DNA from: an uncultured Allobosea sp.
Lineage (GTDB): Bacteria; Pseudomonadota; Alphaproteobacteria; Rhizobiales; Beijerinckiaceae
Assembly: GCF_945957345.1 (NCBI RefSeq)
Contig: NZ_CAMFKW010000037.1
Coordinates: forward strand, 1 to 55,707
Direction of reading: 5' to 3'
Length of the DNA stretch: 55,707 bases
Shown: in pieces, positions 1 to 7,737 of the stretch
Numbering within the stretch: position 1 is the first letter of the stretch
How the letters are laid out: every line of letters starts with the position of its first letter
Notes under the pieces: model-generated
The model's input: the letters and a program-made list of their open reading frames with translations, nothing else
Told to the model about the DNA's origin: nothing
Database searches by the model: none
Position numbers and translations under genes: made by a program

Positions 1-2
1 TG

Positions 3-719
3 ACCGACAATAACGGCAAGCAGGTCGATTTCAGGAACGTCATCCTGATCATGACCACCAATGCCGGCGCCGCCGACATGGCTCGCAACGCCTATGGCTT
101 CACCCGCACCAAGCGCGAGGGCGACGATACCGAGGCGATCAACAAGCTGTTCGCGCCGGAATTCCGCAACCGCCTCGACTCGGTCATCTCCTTCGGCCAT
201 CTGCCGAAGACGGTGGTCGCCCGCGTCGTCGACAAGTTCGTGCTCCAGCTCGAAGCGCAGCTCGCCGATCGCAACGTCACGATCGAGCTTTCGGACGAGG
301 CGCGCGAGTGGCTGGTCGAGAACGGCTATGACGAGGCGATGGGTGCCCGGCCGATGGCGCGGCTGATCCAGCAGACGATCAAGACGCCGCTCGCCGACGA
401 GGTTCTGTTCGGGCGCCTGAAGAACGGTGGTGCGGTCAGGGTCGTCGTTGTCCAGTCCGAGACCGGCATCAAGGTGCTCGGCCTCGAATTCCCGGACGGG
501 CCGGCCAAGCCCAAGCCGGAGAAGGATGTCGAGGCCGCTACGGCCAAGCGCGCTCCGAAGCCGCGCGCGAAAGCTGCGGCTGGTGGCAAAACGAGCAAGA
601 CTCCGCCGCGGCGAGCGCCTAAAGGTGGCGGCACTCCCGATGGAACGGGTGGCGGCGCGCCGAAGGCCTCGGCCAAGGGCGTGCGCACCGTACCGAAGGT
701 TCCGCTGACGAAGGCATAG
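3..719 (+). CDS. clpA: ATP-dependent Clp protease ATP-binding subunit ClpA, C-terminal part (5' end outside window)
   Basis: ClpA is the AAA+ unfoldase that feeds substrates to ClpP in the cytoplasm. The frame is open from base 3, so the gene starts before the window. What is visible is the end of the second AAA+ module: the strand IMTTNAGA, the sensor/arginine region FAPEFRNRLDSVI, and the small D2 domain with GARPMARLIQ. After the conserved domain comes a tail of about 70 residues rich in Lys, Pro, Ala and Gly, ending VPKVPLTKA. The family identification is strong. The tail is low complexity and its role is unknown. The next gene starts 4 bp after the stop, so the two may be cotranscribed. 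Confidence 0.93.
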   Translation, partial: TDNNGKQVDFRNVILIMTTNAGAADMARNAYGFTRTKREGDDTEAINKLFAPEFRNRLDSVISFGHLPKTVVARVVDKFVLQLEAQLADRNVTIELSDEAREWLVENGYDEAMGARPMARLIQQTIKTPLADEVLFGRLKNGGAVRVVVVQSETGIKVLGLEFPDGPAKPKPEKDVEAATAKRAPKPRAKAAAGGKTSKTPPRRAPKGGGTPDGTGGGAPKASAKGVRTVPKVPLTKA

Positions 720-723
720 GAAC

Positions 724-1023
724 GTGTTGTTCAAGCGCAAGACCGCGAGCCTCGCCGCCGAGAGCGGCGAGGTGCTTCAGGAGGCCCCGGCGGCGCCCGC
801 AGCGCCGGCGCGTCCGAAGAAGGAAAAGCTCGGCTGGTTCGAGAAGCGGGACCGGCGTCGGCGCCGCCGCAAGATCTTCGAGGAGGTGCTGGGCTGGATC
901 CTGGTGCCGGCTTTCGTCTACCTGATCTATCTCGGCGTTAAGTCGGTCGGCGGCATCCCCAAGGAGCTGATCGACTTCGGCAACGAGCTCCTCGCCATGG
1001 CGATGAAGGGCGGCAAGGGCTGA
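724..1023 (+). CDS. small single-pass membrane protein of unknown function
   Basis: A 99-residue protein that I do not assign to a named family. It has a Pro/Ala-rich, Lys-rich N-terminal half (residues 15-45), then a strongly basic stretch (RDRRRRRRK), then one hydrophobic segment at about residues 56-75 (GWILVPAFVYLIYLGV). It ends with a short amphipathic segment and a GKG tail. This suggests a single-span inner-membrane protein with a positively charged cytoplasmic N-terminus. The start is GTG at 724, with TTG at 727 as an alternative. It lies 4 bp after clpA on the same strand. The pattern is compatible with a real coding gene because the hydrophobic segment and codon use fit the strand. 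Confidence 0.6.
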   Translation: MLFKRKTASLAAESGEVLQEAPAAPAAPARPKKEKLGWFEKRDRRRRRRKIFEEVLGWILVPAFVYLIYLGVKSVGGIPKELIDFGNELLAMAMKGGKG

Positions 1024-1169
1024 CGGGCGGCGCGCGCCTCTCTGCATCAATCGCAGGGCAGGCCGGCTTACCAGTGCCTATGCAAGCGTCGCGTGCATGA
1101 ACGATAGAGGAGACGGCCCGTTCTGTTTGGGGCCTGAACCCTGTCGAGCCATCCCGCAGCGATGACTTC

Positions 1170-1892
1170 ATGAGCGTATCCGCCGACTGGAGCTGGCAGC
1201 GCGTCGCGCTGGCCGGCATGCGCGATGCGCTGATGCTGCCGGCCTGGATCGTCGGCTTCGGCCTGATCGGCATCGGCTCGCTCGCCCACGATGTCGGCTA
1301 CCCCGTCGGTGTCGCCGTGCTCTCGACCATCCTGGTCTGGGCCGGCCCCTCACAGGTCCTGTTCTTCGCCTCGATCGCCGCCGGCGCAGCCTGGAGCGCG
1401 ATCGTGATCGCGATCGCCTTCGCCTCGCTGCGCTTCCTGCCGATGACGATGGCGATCCTGCCGCTGCTGCGACGGCCCGGCCAGAGTGTCTGGCAGCAGC
1501 TCCTGCTGGCGCATTACGTTGCCGTCACCGCCTGGAGCGAGGGCCTGCGGCGCCTGCCCGGCATCGCCCCGCATCAGCGCGTCGCCTATTTCCTCGGCTT
1601 CGCCAATACCTGCATGCTGGTCAGCTCGATCGGCACCTTCTCGGGCTATTACCTGCTCGGCGCGCTGCCGGTTCCCTTCGCGGCGGGGCTGCTCTGCCTC
1701 ACGCCGATGTTCTTCCTGATCTCGCTGATGGGTGGGTTGCGCCATCGCGGTGACGCGGCGGCGCTCATCCTCGGGCTGGTCTTCGCACCGATCTCCGCGC
1801 GCTTCATCGGCGGCGGCTTCGACCTGATCGTGGCCGGCCTGATCGCGGGAAGCCTGGCCTTCCTCATCGGACGAAAGCGGAAGCCGGCATGA
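1170..1892 (+). CDS. azlC: AzlC family branched-chain amino acid exporter, large subunit
   Basis: AzlC proteins are polytopic inner-membrane proteins that, with AzlD, export branched-chain amino acids. The 240-residue product has an N-terminal MRDALMLPAWIVGFGLIGIG segment (the classic AzlC opening) followed by further hydrophobic spans, including LPMTMAILPLL. Length fits the family. The ATG at 1170 has no strong ribosome-binding site but gives the expected N-terminus. The stop overlaps the start of azlD in an ATGA at 1889-1892, so the two subunits are translationally coupled. Family assignment is firm; the exact amino acid is not readable. Confidence 0.88.
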   Translation: MSVSADWSWQRVALAGMRDALMLPAWIVGFGLIGIGSLAHDVGYPVGVAVLSTILVWAGPSQVLFFASIAAGAAWSAIVIAIAFASLRFLPMTMAILPLLRRPGQSVWQQLLLAHYVAVTAWSEGLRRLPGIAPHQRVAYFLGFANTCMLVSSIGTFSGYYLLGALPVPFAAGLLCLTPMFFLISLMGGLRHRGDAAALILGLVFAPISARFIGGGFDLIVAGLIAGSLAFLIGRKRKPA

Positions 1893-2248
1893 CCCAGCCG
1901 ATCGCCATGCTAGACGGGCCGCTCTGGCCCTATCTCGCGCTGATGCTCTTCGCCGTGCTACCCACGGAGATCTGGCGATGGCTCGCGGTCGTATTCGCGC
2001 GCGGGCTCGCCAATGATTCGCCGTTGCTTGAATGGGTGAGGGCGGTCGCGACCGCGCTGTTGGCGGGAATCGTCGCCAAGCTGATCGTCTCGCCGCCGGG
2101 CGTGCTGGCGGTGGCTCCCGGCTGGGTGCGTGTCGCCGGGCTGGCGGCTGCGGCTGCCGTCATGTTCCTCGACAAGCGCCGGATGATGCTCGCGGTCTTG
2201 GCCGGCGAGGCGGTCCTTATCGGCGGCGTCTGGCTGTTCGCGGGCTAG
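1889..2248 (+). CDS. azlD: AzlD domain protein, small subunit of branched-chain amino acid exporter
   Basis: A 119-residue hydrophobic protein of AzlD size. It has the family's early LPTEIWRWLAVVFARGL region followed by three hydrophobic stretches (AVATALLAGIVAKLIV, VRVAGLAAAAAVMFL, MLAVLAGEAVLIGGVWLF). AzlD is the obligate partner of AzlC in export of branched-chain amino acids. It begins inside the azlC stop codon (ATGA overlap). A long perfect hairpin follows 12 bp after the stop and probably ends the transcript. Confidence 0.85.
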   Translation: MTQPIAMLDGPLWPYLALMLFAVLPTEIWRWLAVVFARGLANDSPLLEWVRAVATALLAGIVAKLIVSPPGVLAVAPGWVRVAGLAAAAAVMFLDKRRMMLAVLAGEAVLIGGVWLFAG

Positions 2249-2260
2249 GCACCGCAACCC

Positions 2261-2306
2261 CTGTCATTCCGGGGCGCGCCGCAGGCGCGAAGCCCCGGAA
2301 TGACAG
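2261..2306. repeat. long perfect inverted repeat, terminator-like or REP-type element
   Basis: The arms CTGTCATTCCGGGGC (2261-2275) and its exact complement (2292-2306) form a 15-bp perfect stem. Inside it a second stem GCGCC/GGCGC (2276-2280 with 2284-2288) closes on a 3-base loop. It lies between the convergent genes azlD and the ECF sigma factor, so it could terminate both. There is no T-run. The length and symmetry look more like a dispersed palindromic repeat of the kind common in Hyphomicrobiales intergenic DNA. I did not see a second copy in this window. Confidence 0.75.
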
Positions 2307-2322
2307 TCGTGATCCGCCCTGT

Positions 2323-3213
2323 CTAAGCTTCCAGCAGTCGGCGGACATGGCCGAGCTTGTCGGGATTGCGGATGATGTAGATAGCGGCCCCTGCCCCGTT
2401 GCGGATGTCGAGAGCCATGGCCTGCACGGTCTCACCGCGTTCCAGGCTGATATAGCCGGGCAGGCCGTTGATCATCACGAACTCGTAGCGCGGGGTCGAT
2501 CGGCCCTCTCGCTCGACATGGCGGCTGATGCCCTCGAAGAAGCGACCGATCTTGTCGCTGCCGAGGATCGGATTCAGCACGGAATTGACCTTGCCGCCGC
2601 CATCGGCGCGCAGGATCGCGTTATCAGCGAGCATGCTTTTCAGGATCGTGGCATCGGTGCTGTGGGCGGCCTGGAAGAAGGCTTTCGCATAGCGCCGGGC
2701 TTCGTCGGGCGAGAGCGGATGGCGCGGGCCGTCCTCCTCGCGGGCGTGGCGGCGCGCCCGCGAGACGAGCTGCCGGCAGGCGGCTTCGCTGCGCCCGAGC
2801 GTCTCGGCGATCTCCGCAAAGGGCAGGTCGAAGACGTCGTGCAGCAGGAACGCCGCGCGCTCCAGCGGCGAGAGCCGCTCCAGCGCGAGCTGGAGCGCAT
2901 AGGGCACGTCGATCGCTTCATCGGTGCTTGGGGTCGAGCCGATCGTCTCGATCAACGGTTCTGGCAGCCAGGCGCCGACATAGGTCTCGCGCTTGCGCCG
3001 GGCCGATTTCATCAGATCAAGGCAAAGCCGCGTCACCACGCGCCCAAGCCAGGCGCGCGGGTTCGCGATCGCATCCGGCGCGGAGTCATGCCAGCGCAGC
3101 CATGCATCCTGCACCACATCCTCGGCGTCGCTGAGCGAGCCGAGCATGCGGTAGGCGAGGCGGGTCAGGTAGGACCGGTTCGCCTCGAAGCCGGTCATCG
3201 ACGCATTCGTCAT
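2323..3213 (-). CDS. ECF41-type RNA polymerase sigma factor with C-terminal SnoaL-like domain
   Basis: A 296-residue extracytoplasmic-function sigma factor. The sigma-2 region carries YRMLGSLSDAEDVVQDAWLRW and the sigma-4 region carries LSPLERAAFLLHDVFDLPF plus a helix-turn-helix around SEAACRQLVSRARR. The linker motif WLPEPL and the DGGGK motif in the C-terminal SnoaL-like extension are diagnostic of group ECF41. In that group the extension, not an anti-sigma factor, controls activity. The partner AhpD-like gene lies 27 bp upstream on the same strand, the usual ECF41 arrangement. The start is ATG 3213; an in-frame ATG at 3198 is possible. Confidence 0.9.
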   Translation of the reverse strand: MTNASMTGFEANRSYLTRLAYRMLGSLSDAEDVVQDAWLRWHDSAPDAIANPRAWLGRVVTRLCLDLMKSARRKRETYVGAWLPEPLIETIGSTPSTDEAIDVPYALQLALERLSPLERAAFLLHDVFDLPFAEIAETLGRSEAACRQLVSRARRHAREEDGPRHPLSPDEARRYAKAFFQAAHSTDATILKSMLADNAILRADGGGKVNSVLNPILGSDKIGRFFEGISRHVEREGRSTPRYEFVMINGLPGYISLERGETVQAMALDIRNGAGAAIYIIRNPDKLGHVRRLLEA

Positions 3214-3240
3214 GCAGCTCCGGCAGGCGCCGGCAGGGCA

Positions 3241-3717
3241 TCAGGCCGCTTCGGCTTTCGGCGCCCTGTCGTTGGGATGTTGCGAACGGAACCCGACCGC
3301 GATCCGGTTCCAGGTGTTGATCGTGCCGATCAGCAAGGTGAGCTTCACCATCTCCTCCTCGCTGAAATGCCGCATCGCCTCTTCGTAATCGGCATCCGGC
3401 GCGTGGGTCTGCGGCAACAGCGTCAGCGCCTCGGTCCAGGCCAGGGCGGCGCGCTCGCGCGGGGTGTAAAGCGCTGATTCGTGCCAGGCATTGAGCAAAT
3501 AAAGCCGCGCCTCGCTCTCGCCGGCCTTGCGGGCGTCGGCGGAGTGCATGTGCAGGCAGAAGGCGCAGCCATTGATCTGCGAAGCGCGCATCTTCACCAG
3601 TTCGATCAGGCTGTATTCAAGGCCGGAATTCTTGATCGATTCTTCCAGCGCAAGCAGCGGCTTCACGGCTTCGGGGGCGGCGGTATAGGGATTGAGGCGC
3701 TTCACTGTCTTCTCCAT
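3241..3717 (-). CDS. carboxymuconolactone decarboxylase / AhpD-like protein, partner of the ECF41 sigma factor
   Basis: A 158-residue all-helical AhpD-fold protein. The redox motif CAFCLHMHSADARKAGE gives the CxxC plus His (CxxCxxxH) of AhpD-like alkylhydroperoxidases, preceded by LVKMRASQINGC. Members reduce peroxides or act as related oxidoreductases in the cytoplasm. The gene precedes the ECF41 sigma gene by 27 bp in the same orientation, and in this sigma group the carboxymuconolactone decarboxylase-like gene is usually the main target of the sigma factor. The physiological substrate cannot be read from the sequence. Confidence 0.87.
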   Translation of the reverse strand: MEKTVKRLNPYTAAPEAVKPLLALEESIKNSGLEYSLIELVKMRASQINGCAFCLHMHSADARKAGESEARLYLLNAWHESALYTPRERAALAWTEALTLLPQTHAPDADYEEAMRHFSEEEMVKLTLLIGTINTWNRIAVGFRSQHPNDRAPKAEAA

Positions 3718-3767
3718 CGGTTGATGACGACAAGACGAGCCAGCCCATCCCGCTGTGACATGGCCTG

Positions 3768-4196
3768 TCAGATTTTTTTCAGGGCCTCGCGGATTTTCTC
3801 GGCATTGCTGGCGAGCACCTCGTTCTTCTCCATCGCGCCGGTATGGGGGCGGAGCGCCACGCCCTCGAAGCGCGGCATGACATGAACATGGAGATGGAAC
3901 ACGACCTGGCCGCCGGCTGGCTCGTTGAACTGCTGGATGGTGACGCCCTCGGCCGAGAACGCGGCCTTCACCGCCCGCGCCAGCTTCTGCGTGGTCAGCG
4001 CCACCGCCTTCAGCGCATCGGCGGGGGCATCGAAGACGTTGCGGCAGGCCGCCTTCGGGACGACCAGCACATGGCCATCGGCACGCGGCATGATGTCCAT
4101 GATCGCCAGCGTCTCGGCATCCTCGTAGACGGTGTGGGAGGGTAGTTCGCCGCGCAGGATCTTGGCGAAGACGTTGGATTGATCATAGGCGGTCAT
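3768..4196 (-). CDS. HIT family nucleotide hydrolase (HinT-like)
   Basis: A 142-residue histidine-triad protein. It has the N-terminal FAKILRGELPSHTVYED segment, the IMDIMPRADGHVLVVPK strand region and the catalytic triad HLHVHVMPRF near residue 105. HIT proteins of this branch hydrolyse nucleoside phosphoramidates or related adenylates. Start ATG 4196 gives the usual family length. It lies 50 bp upstream of the AhpD-like gene on the same strand but is probably a separate unit. Confidence 0.9.
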   Translation of the reverse strand: MTAYDQSNVFAKILRGELPSHTVYEDAETLAIMDIMPRADGHVLVVPKAACRNVFDAPADALKAVALTTQKLARAVKAAFSAEGVTIQQFNEPAGGQVVFHLHVHVMPRFEGVALRPHTGAMEKNEVLASNAEKIREALKKI

Positions 4197-4238
4197 GGCG
4201 GGTCCGGCAGGATCGGAAAGGGTAGGCGCAAGCTGCGG

Positions 4239-4254
4239 CGCCCCGGCCGGGGCG
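4239..4254. terminator. palindromic GC stem, possible terminator of the downstream-facing minus-strand operon
   Basis: CGCCCCGG followed directly by CCGGGGCG is a perfect 16-base palindrome in the gap after the stop at 4286 (read on the minus strand). It has no T-run, and a functional loop would have to open the central bases. It may be a weak terminator between the minus-strand operon 4286-7542 and the HIT gene. Confidence 0.3.
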
Positions 4255-4285
4255 TCAAGGCCGCAGACCGGATGATGGCTTCGCC

Positions 4286-5062
4286 TCAGGCGCCGAGCGG
4301 CAGCAGCGTCTCGACATGGGCGTCTAGCACGAGATCGTCGCTCGCGCCCATGACCTGAAGCTCAGTCACGGTGAGGCTGAGCAATGGCCTGTTCCACCAG
4401 CGCGCGATGATGTCGGCCAGCGCGGCCGTTTCGGCCGCATCGAGATCGTAGGTGAGATTGTAGAGGCCGACGAGCCAGAGATCGCCCGGCGTCCGGCCGA
4501 AGGCGGCCTGCACCTCCTGCAGCGTGTTCCGGCTGTCCCGTTTCTCCGGATAGATCGGCAGATAGAGCCGGCCGCGATTGACGTTGCCGGAGAAGAGCCC
4601 GCGCAATTCCACCGTGAAGGGCTCGATCTTGCGCAGGGCTTCGCGCGTTTCGGTGGTCATGACCGGAGGCTCGGCAAGGCTCAGCGAGCCGCAGACCGTC
4701 GCGTGCAGGCGGTCCTCCCGCCTCGGCAGAATGTCCCAGGCGATCTTGCCGGCGAAGGCCGCGGCCTTCAGCTCGGCCTCCAATGCGAGGAAAGCGGGGG
4801 AGGCGCGTAAGGCTGCGTCCTCCACCGGCAGGACCAGCGAATAGACCGTCGGGTGGCGGCCCATCTCGTAGAATTTGCCCTCGCGCCGCGCGATGATTCC
4901 GGGATGATCCGGCGCGACCAGCGGCAGATGCGCCAGCCGATAGCTCTCGTCGAGCGTCAGCGGCGTCGTCAGATCGGTGAGGCTGCGGCGATAGCCGAGT
5001 TCGCCGTCTTCGCAGAAGGCGGTGGCCACAGAGGCCGGGTGCGTGAGCGCAGCGTCAGTCAT
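4286..5062 (-). CDS. hypothetical protein, possibly a degenerate 2H-phosphoesterase-like fold
   Basis: A 258-residue protein starting MTDAALTHPAS. The start is ATG 5062, which overlaps the end of the upstream acetyltransferase by 8 bp; sequence further upstream in this frame belongs to that gene. I do not recognise a named family with certainty. One segment, DRLHATVCGSL (about residue 115), looks like the first His-x-Thr motif of 2H phosphoesterases. The place of the second motif reads LYNLTYDLD, with Asn instead of His. The C-terminal part, TELQVMGASDDLVLDAHV, also recalls the end of that fold. Function is unknown. Position suggests cotranscription with the FemAB-like, GDPD and RidA genes. 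Confidence 0.6.
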   Translation of the reverse strand: MTDAALTHPASVATAFCEDGELGYRRSLTDLTTPLTLDESYRLAHLPLVAPDHPGIIARREGKFYEMGRHPTVYSLVLPVEDAALRASPAFLALEAELKAAAFAGKIAWDILPRREDRLHATVCGSLSLAEPPVMTTETREALRKIEPFTVELRGLFSGNVNRGRLYLPIYPEKRDSRNTLQEVQAAFGRTPGDLWLVGLYNLTYDLDAAETAALADIIARWWNRPLLSLTVTELQVMGASDDLVLDAHVETLLPLGA

Positions 5063-6293
5063 CGGCGGTGTCCGTCTTGCGGAAGGGGCTTTCGGCTGCG
5101 AGCGCTTCGCGCGCCGCCGCGATCTGCTCGCGCTCCTGCGCGAGATAGGCGGCGACGGGCCGGCGCAGGCCGGGATCGGCGATATGGTGCAGCGAGCGGG
5201 TGATGACCGGCCGGTAGCCGCGCGCCAGCTTGTGCTCGCCCTGTGCGCCGGCTTCGACGCGGGCGAGGCCGTGCGCGATCGCATAGTCGATGGCCTGGTG
5301 GTAACAGACCTCGAAATGCAGGAAGGGGTGATCCTCGATGCAGCCCCAGTTGCGGCCATAAAGCGTGTTGGCGCCGCGGAAGTTGATGGCGCCGGCGATA
5401 TAGCGCCCCGCGCGCTTCGCCATCACCAGCACGATGCGCTCGCCCATCGCAGCACCGACCGCCGAGAAGAACGCGCGGTTGAGATAGGGCCGGCCCCATT
5501 TGCGCGCGCCGGTATCCTCGTAGAACGAGAAGAAATCGTCCCAGACCGCCTCGGTGAGGTCGTTGCCGGAGAGAATATCGATGCTGATGCCGGTGGAAAG
5601 CGCTTCGCGCCGCTCGCGCTTCAGCGCCTTGCGCTTGCGCGAGGCCAGCGTCGCCAGAAAGTCGTCGTAAGTGCCAAAGCCCTCGTTCTGCCAATGGAAC
5701 TGCAGGTCGTTGCGCTCGATATAGCCGACCTCTCTCAGCGCTGCGATGTCCGGTTCCTGCGCGAAGGTGACATGGACCGAAGAGGATTGCGTCTGCCCGC
5801 GCAGAGCCTCCAGCCCGTCGATCAGTGCGGCGCGGGCTTCGTCGGCGCGTGGCGTGTCCGCGACCAGCAGGCGCGGGCCTGTCGCCGGGGTGAAGGGCGC
5901 GGCGACCTGGAGCTTCGGATAATACCGCCCGCCAGCGCGCTCATAGGCGTCGGCCCAGCTGTGATCGAAGACGTATTCGCCCTGGCTGTGGCTCTTGAGG
6001 AAGCTGGGCGCCGCCGCCAGCAACTGGCCGGCCTCGTCATCGACGAGGAGATAGGCGGGCGACCAGCCGGTGCGGCCGCCGGTGCAGCGGCTGTCTTCCA
6101 GCGCCATGAGGAATTCATGGCTGACGAAGGGGTTGTCCCCGTCGAGCGCGGGATCGTGCGATGGCGTGGCGGGCGCCGAGATCGCGTCCGCCAGCGCGTG
6201 GGGATTGGCGCAGGCGTTCCATGCGCCTGCGGGGACGGCCTTGAGCGAGGTCGCGACACGAACGGTGAGATCGCCGTTCCCCGCTTCGCTCAA
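5055..6293 (-). CDS. GNAT/FemAB-like N-acetyltransferase (COG3146, DUF482 type)
   Basis: A 412-residue protein of the DUF482/FemAB_like family, cytoplasmic proteins with an acyltransferase fold and largely unknown acceptors. Recognisable segments are FVSHEFLMALEDS, PSFLKSHSQGEYVFDHSWADAY, GTYDDFLATLASRKRKALKRERR and GRNWGCIEDHPFLHFEVCYHQ. Length fits the family. The start ATG 6293 overlaps the stop of the GDPD gene by 4 bp (ATGA), and the stop overlaps the next gene, so the run 7542 to 4286 behaves as one operon. The substrate is not known. Confidence 0.85.
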   Translation of the reverse strand: MSEAGNGDLTVRVATSLKAVPAGAWNACANPHALADAISAPATPSHDPALDGDNPFVSHEFLMALEDSRCTGGRTGWSPAYLLVDDEAGQLLAAAPSFLKSHSQGEYVFDHSWADAYERAGGRYYPKLQVAAPFTPATGPRLLVADTPRADEARAALIDGLEALRGQTQSSSVHVTFAQEPDIAALREVGYIERNDLQFHWQNEGFGTYDDFLATLASRKRKALKRERREALSTGISIDILSGNDLTEAVWDDFFSFYEDTGARKWGRPYLNRAFFSAVGAAMGERIVLVMAKRAGRYIAGAINFRGANTLYGRNWGCIEDHPFLHFEVCYHQAIDYAIAHGLARVEAGAQGEHKLARGYRPVITRSLHHIADPGLRRPVAAYLAQEREQIAAAREALAAESPFRKTDTADD

Positions 6294-7069
6294 GGGCGAA
6301 AGCCCTCGAAGACCATCTGGTCGGCCATGACCGCGGCCCGCTGCCGCTCTTCCGGCGTGCGCACCGTCCAGCTCATCAGCGGCAGGCCCATCGCGTTGCG
6401 GCAGAGATAGGGCGCGGCGCTGTCGAGATCGGTGACCTTCCAGGAGATGAAGTCCGGCCGGCTTTCGGTGAAATGCAGGAGATTGGCGAGGGCATGCTTC
6501 CGCTCGGCTGAGAGCTTTTCGTAATCGCCGTAGTCATAGGCGTTCATCGCCACGATGCCGCGCGGAATCTCCGGCGCCAGTTCGCGGAGCGCTGTCACGA
6601 TCTCGGGATCGAAGGACTTGATCACGATCGGGTGGCTCTTGTAGCCCGCGACGACCTCCACGGTCCGCTTGGTCAGAGCCAGGTTGCCGTCGAAGCGGCT
6701 CTTGATCTCGATCACGAGCGGAACGCGCCCGCCGATCAGATCCAGAAAGGCCGAGAGCGTCAGGATGCGGTCGTTCGAGCCCTTGAGCGTGATCGCGCCG
6801 AGCTCTGCAGCCTTGCGCGCGACGACTTCGCCGGTCTCACCCGTCAGGCGATCAAGCACGAAATCGTGGAACACGACCGCCTCGCCATCGGCGGTGAGCT
6901 GGACGTCACACTCGATGCCGAAGCCGCCCGCGATCGCGGCGGTCGCGGCCGAAGGGCTGTTCTCGATCACGCCGGCTGCGAGATCATGCAGGCCGCGATG
7001 AGCGATCGGCTTTGCCACCAGCCAGCCCAGATCGGGCCGACCGGCGCCTTTGAGCGTCGCTGCGGACAT
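6290..7069 (-). CDS. glycerophosphodiester phosphodiesterase family protein
   Basis: A 259-residue GDPD-fold enzyme that hydrolyses glycerophosphodiesters to glycerol-3-phosphate and an alcohol. The catalytic signature is visible: AHRGLHD near the N-terminus, IENSPSA, and ECDVQLTADGEAVVFHDF with the metal-binding Glu and Asp and the second His. No signal peptide is seen, so it should act in the cytoplasm. The start is ATG 7069, which shares one base with the stop of the RidA gene (TGATG); open frame upstream of that is shadow. It is one of two GDPD genes in the window. Confidence 0.88.
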   Translation of the reverse strand: MSAATLKGAGRPDLGWLVAKPIAHRGLHDLAAGVIENSPSAATAAIAGGFGIECDVQLTADGEAVVFHDFVLDRLTGETGEVVARKAAELGAITLKGSNDRILTLSAFLDLIGGRVPLVIEIKSRFDGNLALTKRTVEVVAGYKSHPIVIKSFDPEIVTALRELAPEIPRGIVAMNAYDYGDYEKLSAERKHALANLLHFTESRPDFISWKVTDLDSAAPYLCRNAMGLPLMSWTVRTPEERQRAAVMADQMVFEGFRP

Positions 7070-7542
7070 CAGGCGATCTCGAACATCGCTTCGACCTCGA
7101 CGGCGGCATCGGCCGGCAATTCGGCGACGCCGATGGTCGAGCGGGCGTGGCGGCCCTTGTCGCCGAGCACTTCGACCATCAGGTCGGAGGCGCCGTTCAT
7201 GATCGCCGGCAGCGCAGCGAAATGCGGGGCGGCGTTGATGAAGCCGCCGAGCCGGACGCACCGCGTGATGCGGCCGAGATCGCCGCCGAGCGCGGCCTTC
7301 GCCTGGGCCAGCACGTTGATGGCGCAGAGACGGGCGGCCTCCAGGCCGGCCTCGTTGAAGATCTCGGCGCCGAGCTTGCCCTTGTGCTTGTCCGCGAGCT
7401 TGCCGTCGAGCCCGAAGCAGAGCTGGCCAGAGATCACGAGCAGGTTACCGGTGATCACATAAGGCACGTAGTTGGCGACGGGGGCGGCCGGGCTCGGCAA
7501 GGTGATGCCGAGTTCGGCGAGGCGGGTGTCGACGACGTTCAT
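7069..7542 (-). CDS. RidA family protein (reactive imine/enamine deaminase-like)
   Basis: A 157-residue RidA/YjgF/Rid-family protein. It shows NYVPYVITGNLLVISGQLCF, the central LEAARLCAINVLAQAKAALG, and the C-terminal ARSTIGVAELPADAAVEVE with the arginine that binds the carboxylate of imine substrates in active members. RidA proteins hydrolyse 2-aminoacrylate and similar reactive intermediates. It is the first gene of the minus-strand run 7542-4286. A 195-bp non-coding gap separates it from eipB on the other strand. Confidence 0.88.
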   Translation of the reverse strand: MNVVDTRLAELGITLPSPAAPVANYVPYVITGNLLVISGQLCFGLDGKLADKHKGKLGAEIFNEAGLEAARLCAINVLAQAKAALGGDLGRITRCVRLGGFINAAPHFAALPAIMNGASDLMVEVLGDKGRHARSTIGVAELPADAAVEVEAMFEIA

Positions 7543-7737
7543 GAACTTGGCTCCGCGAGCGAGGCAGGGTGCCTTCGGGCAGGCCTTTCATGGCCGATGC
7601 GGGCTGCCCCCGCAAGCATCGCGGCATGCCGGGCGGACAGGGCCGATGCGACGCTTGAGAGATGCGCCATCGCCATGTTTGCGCCATTGCCGCGATGCAC
7701 CTAGATTTCGCAGAAAGCCATAACGGACAAGCGGCGC

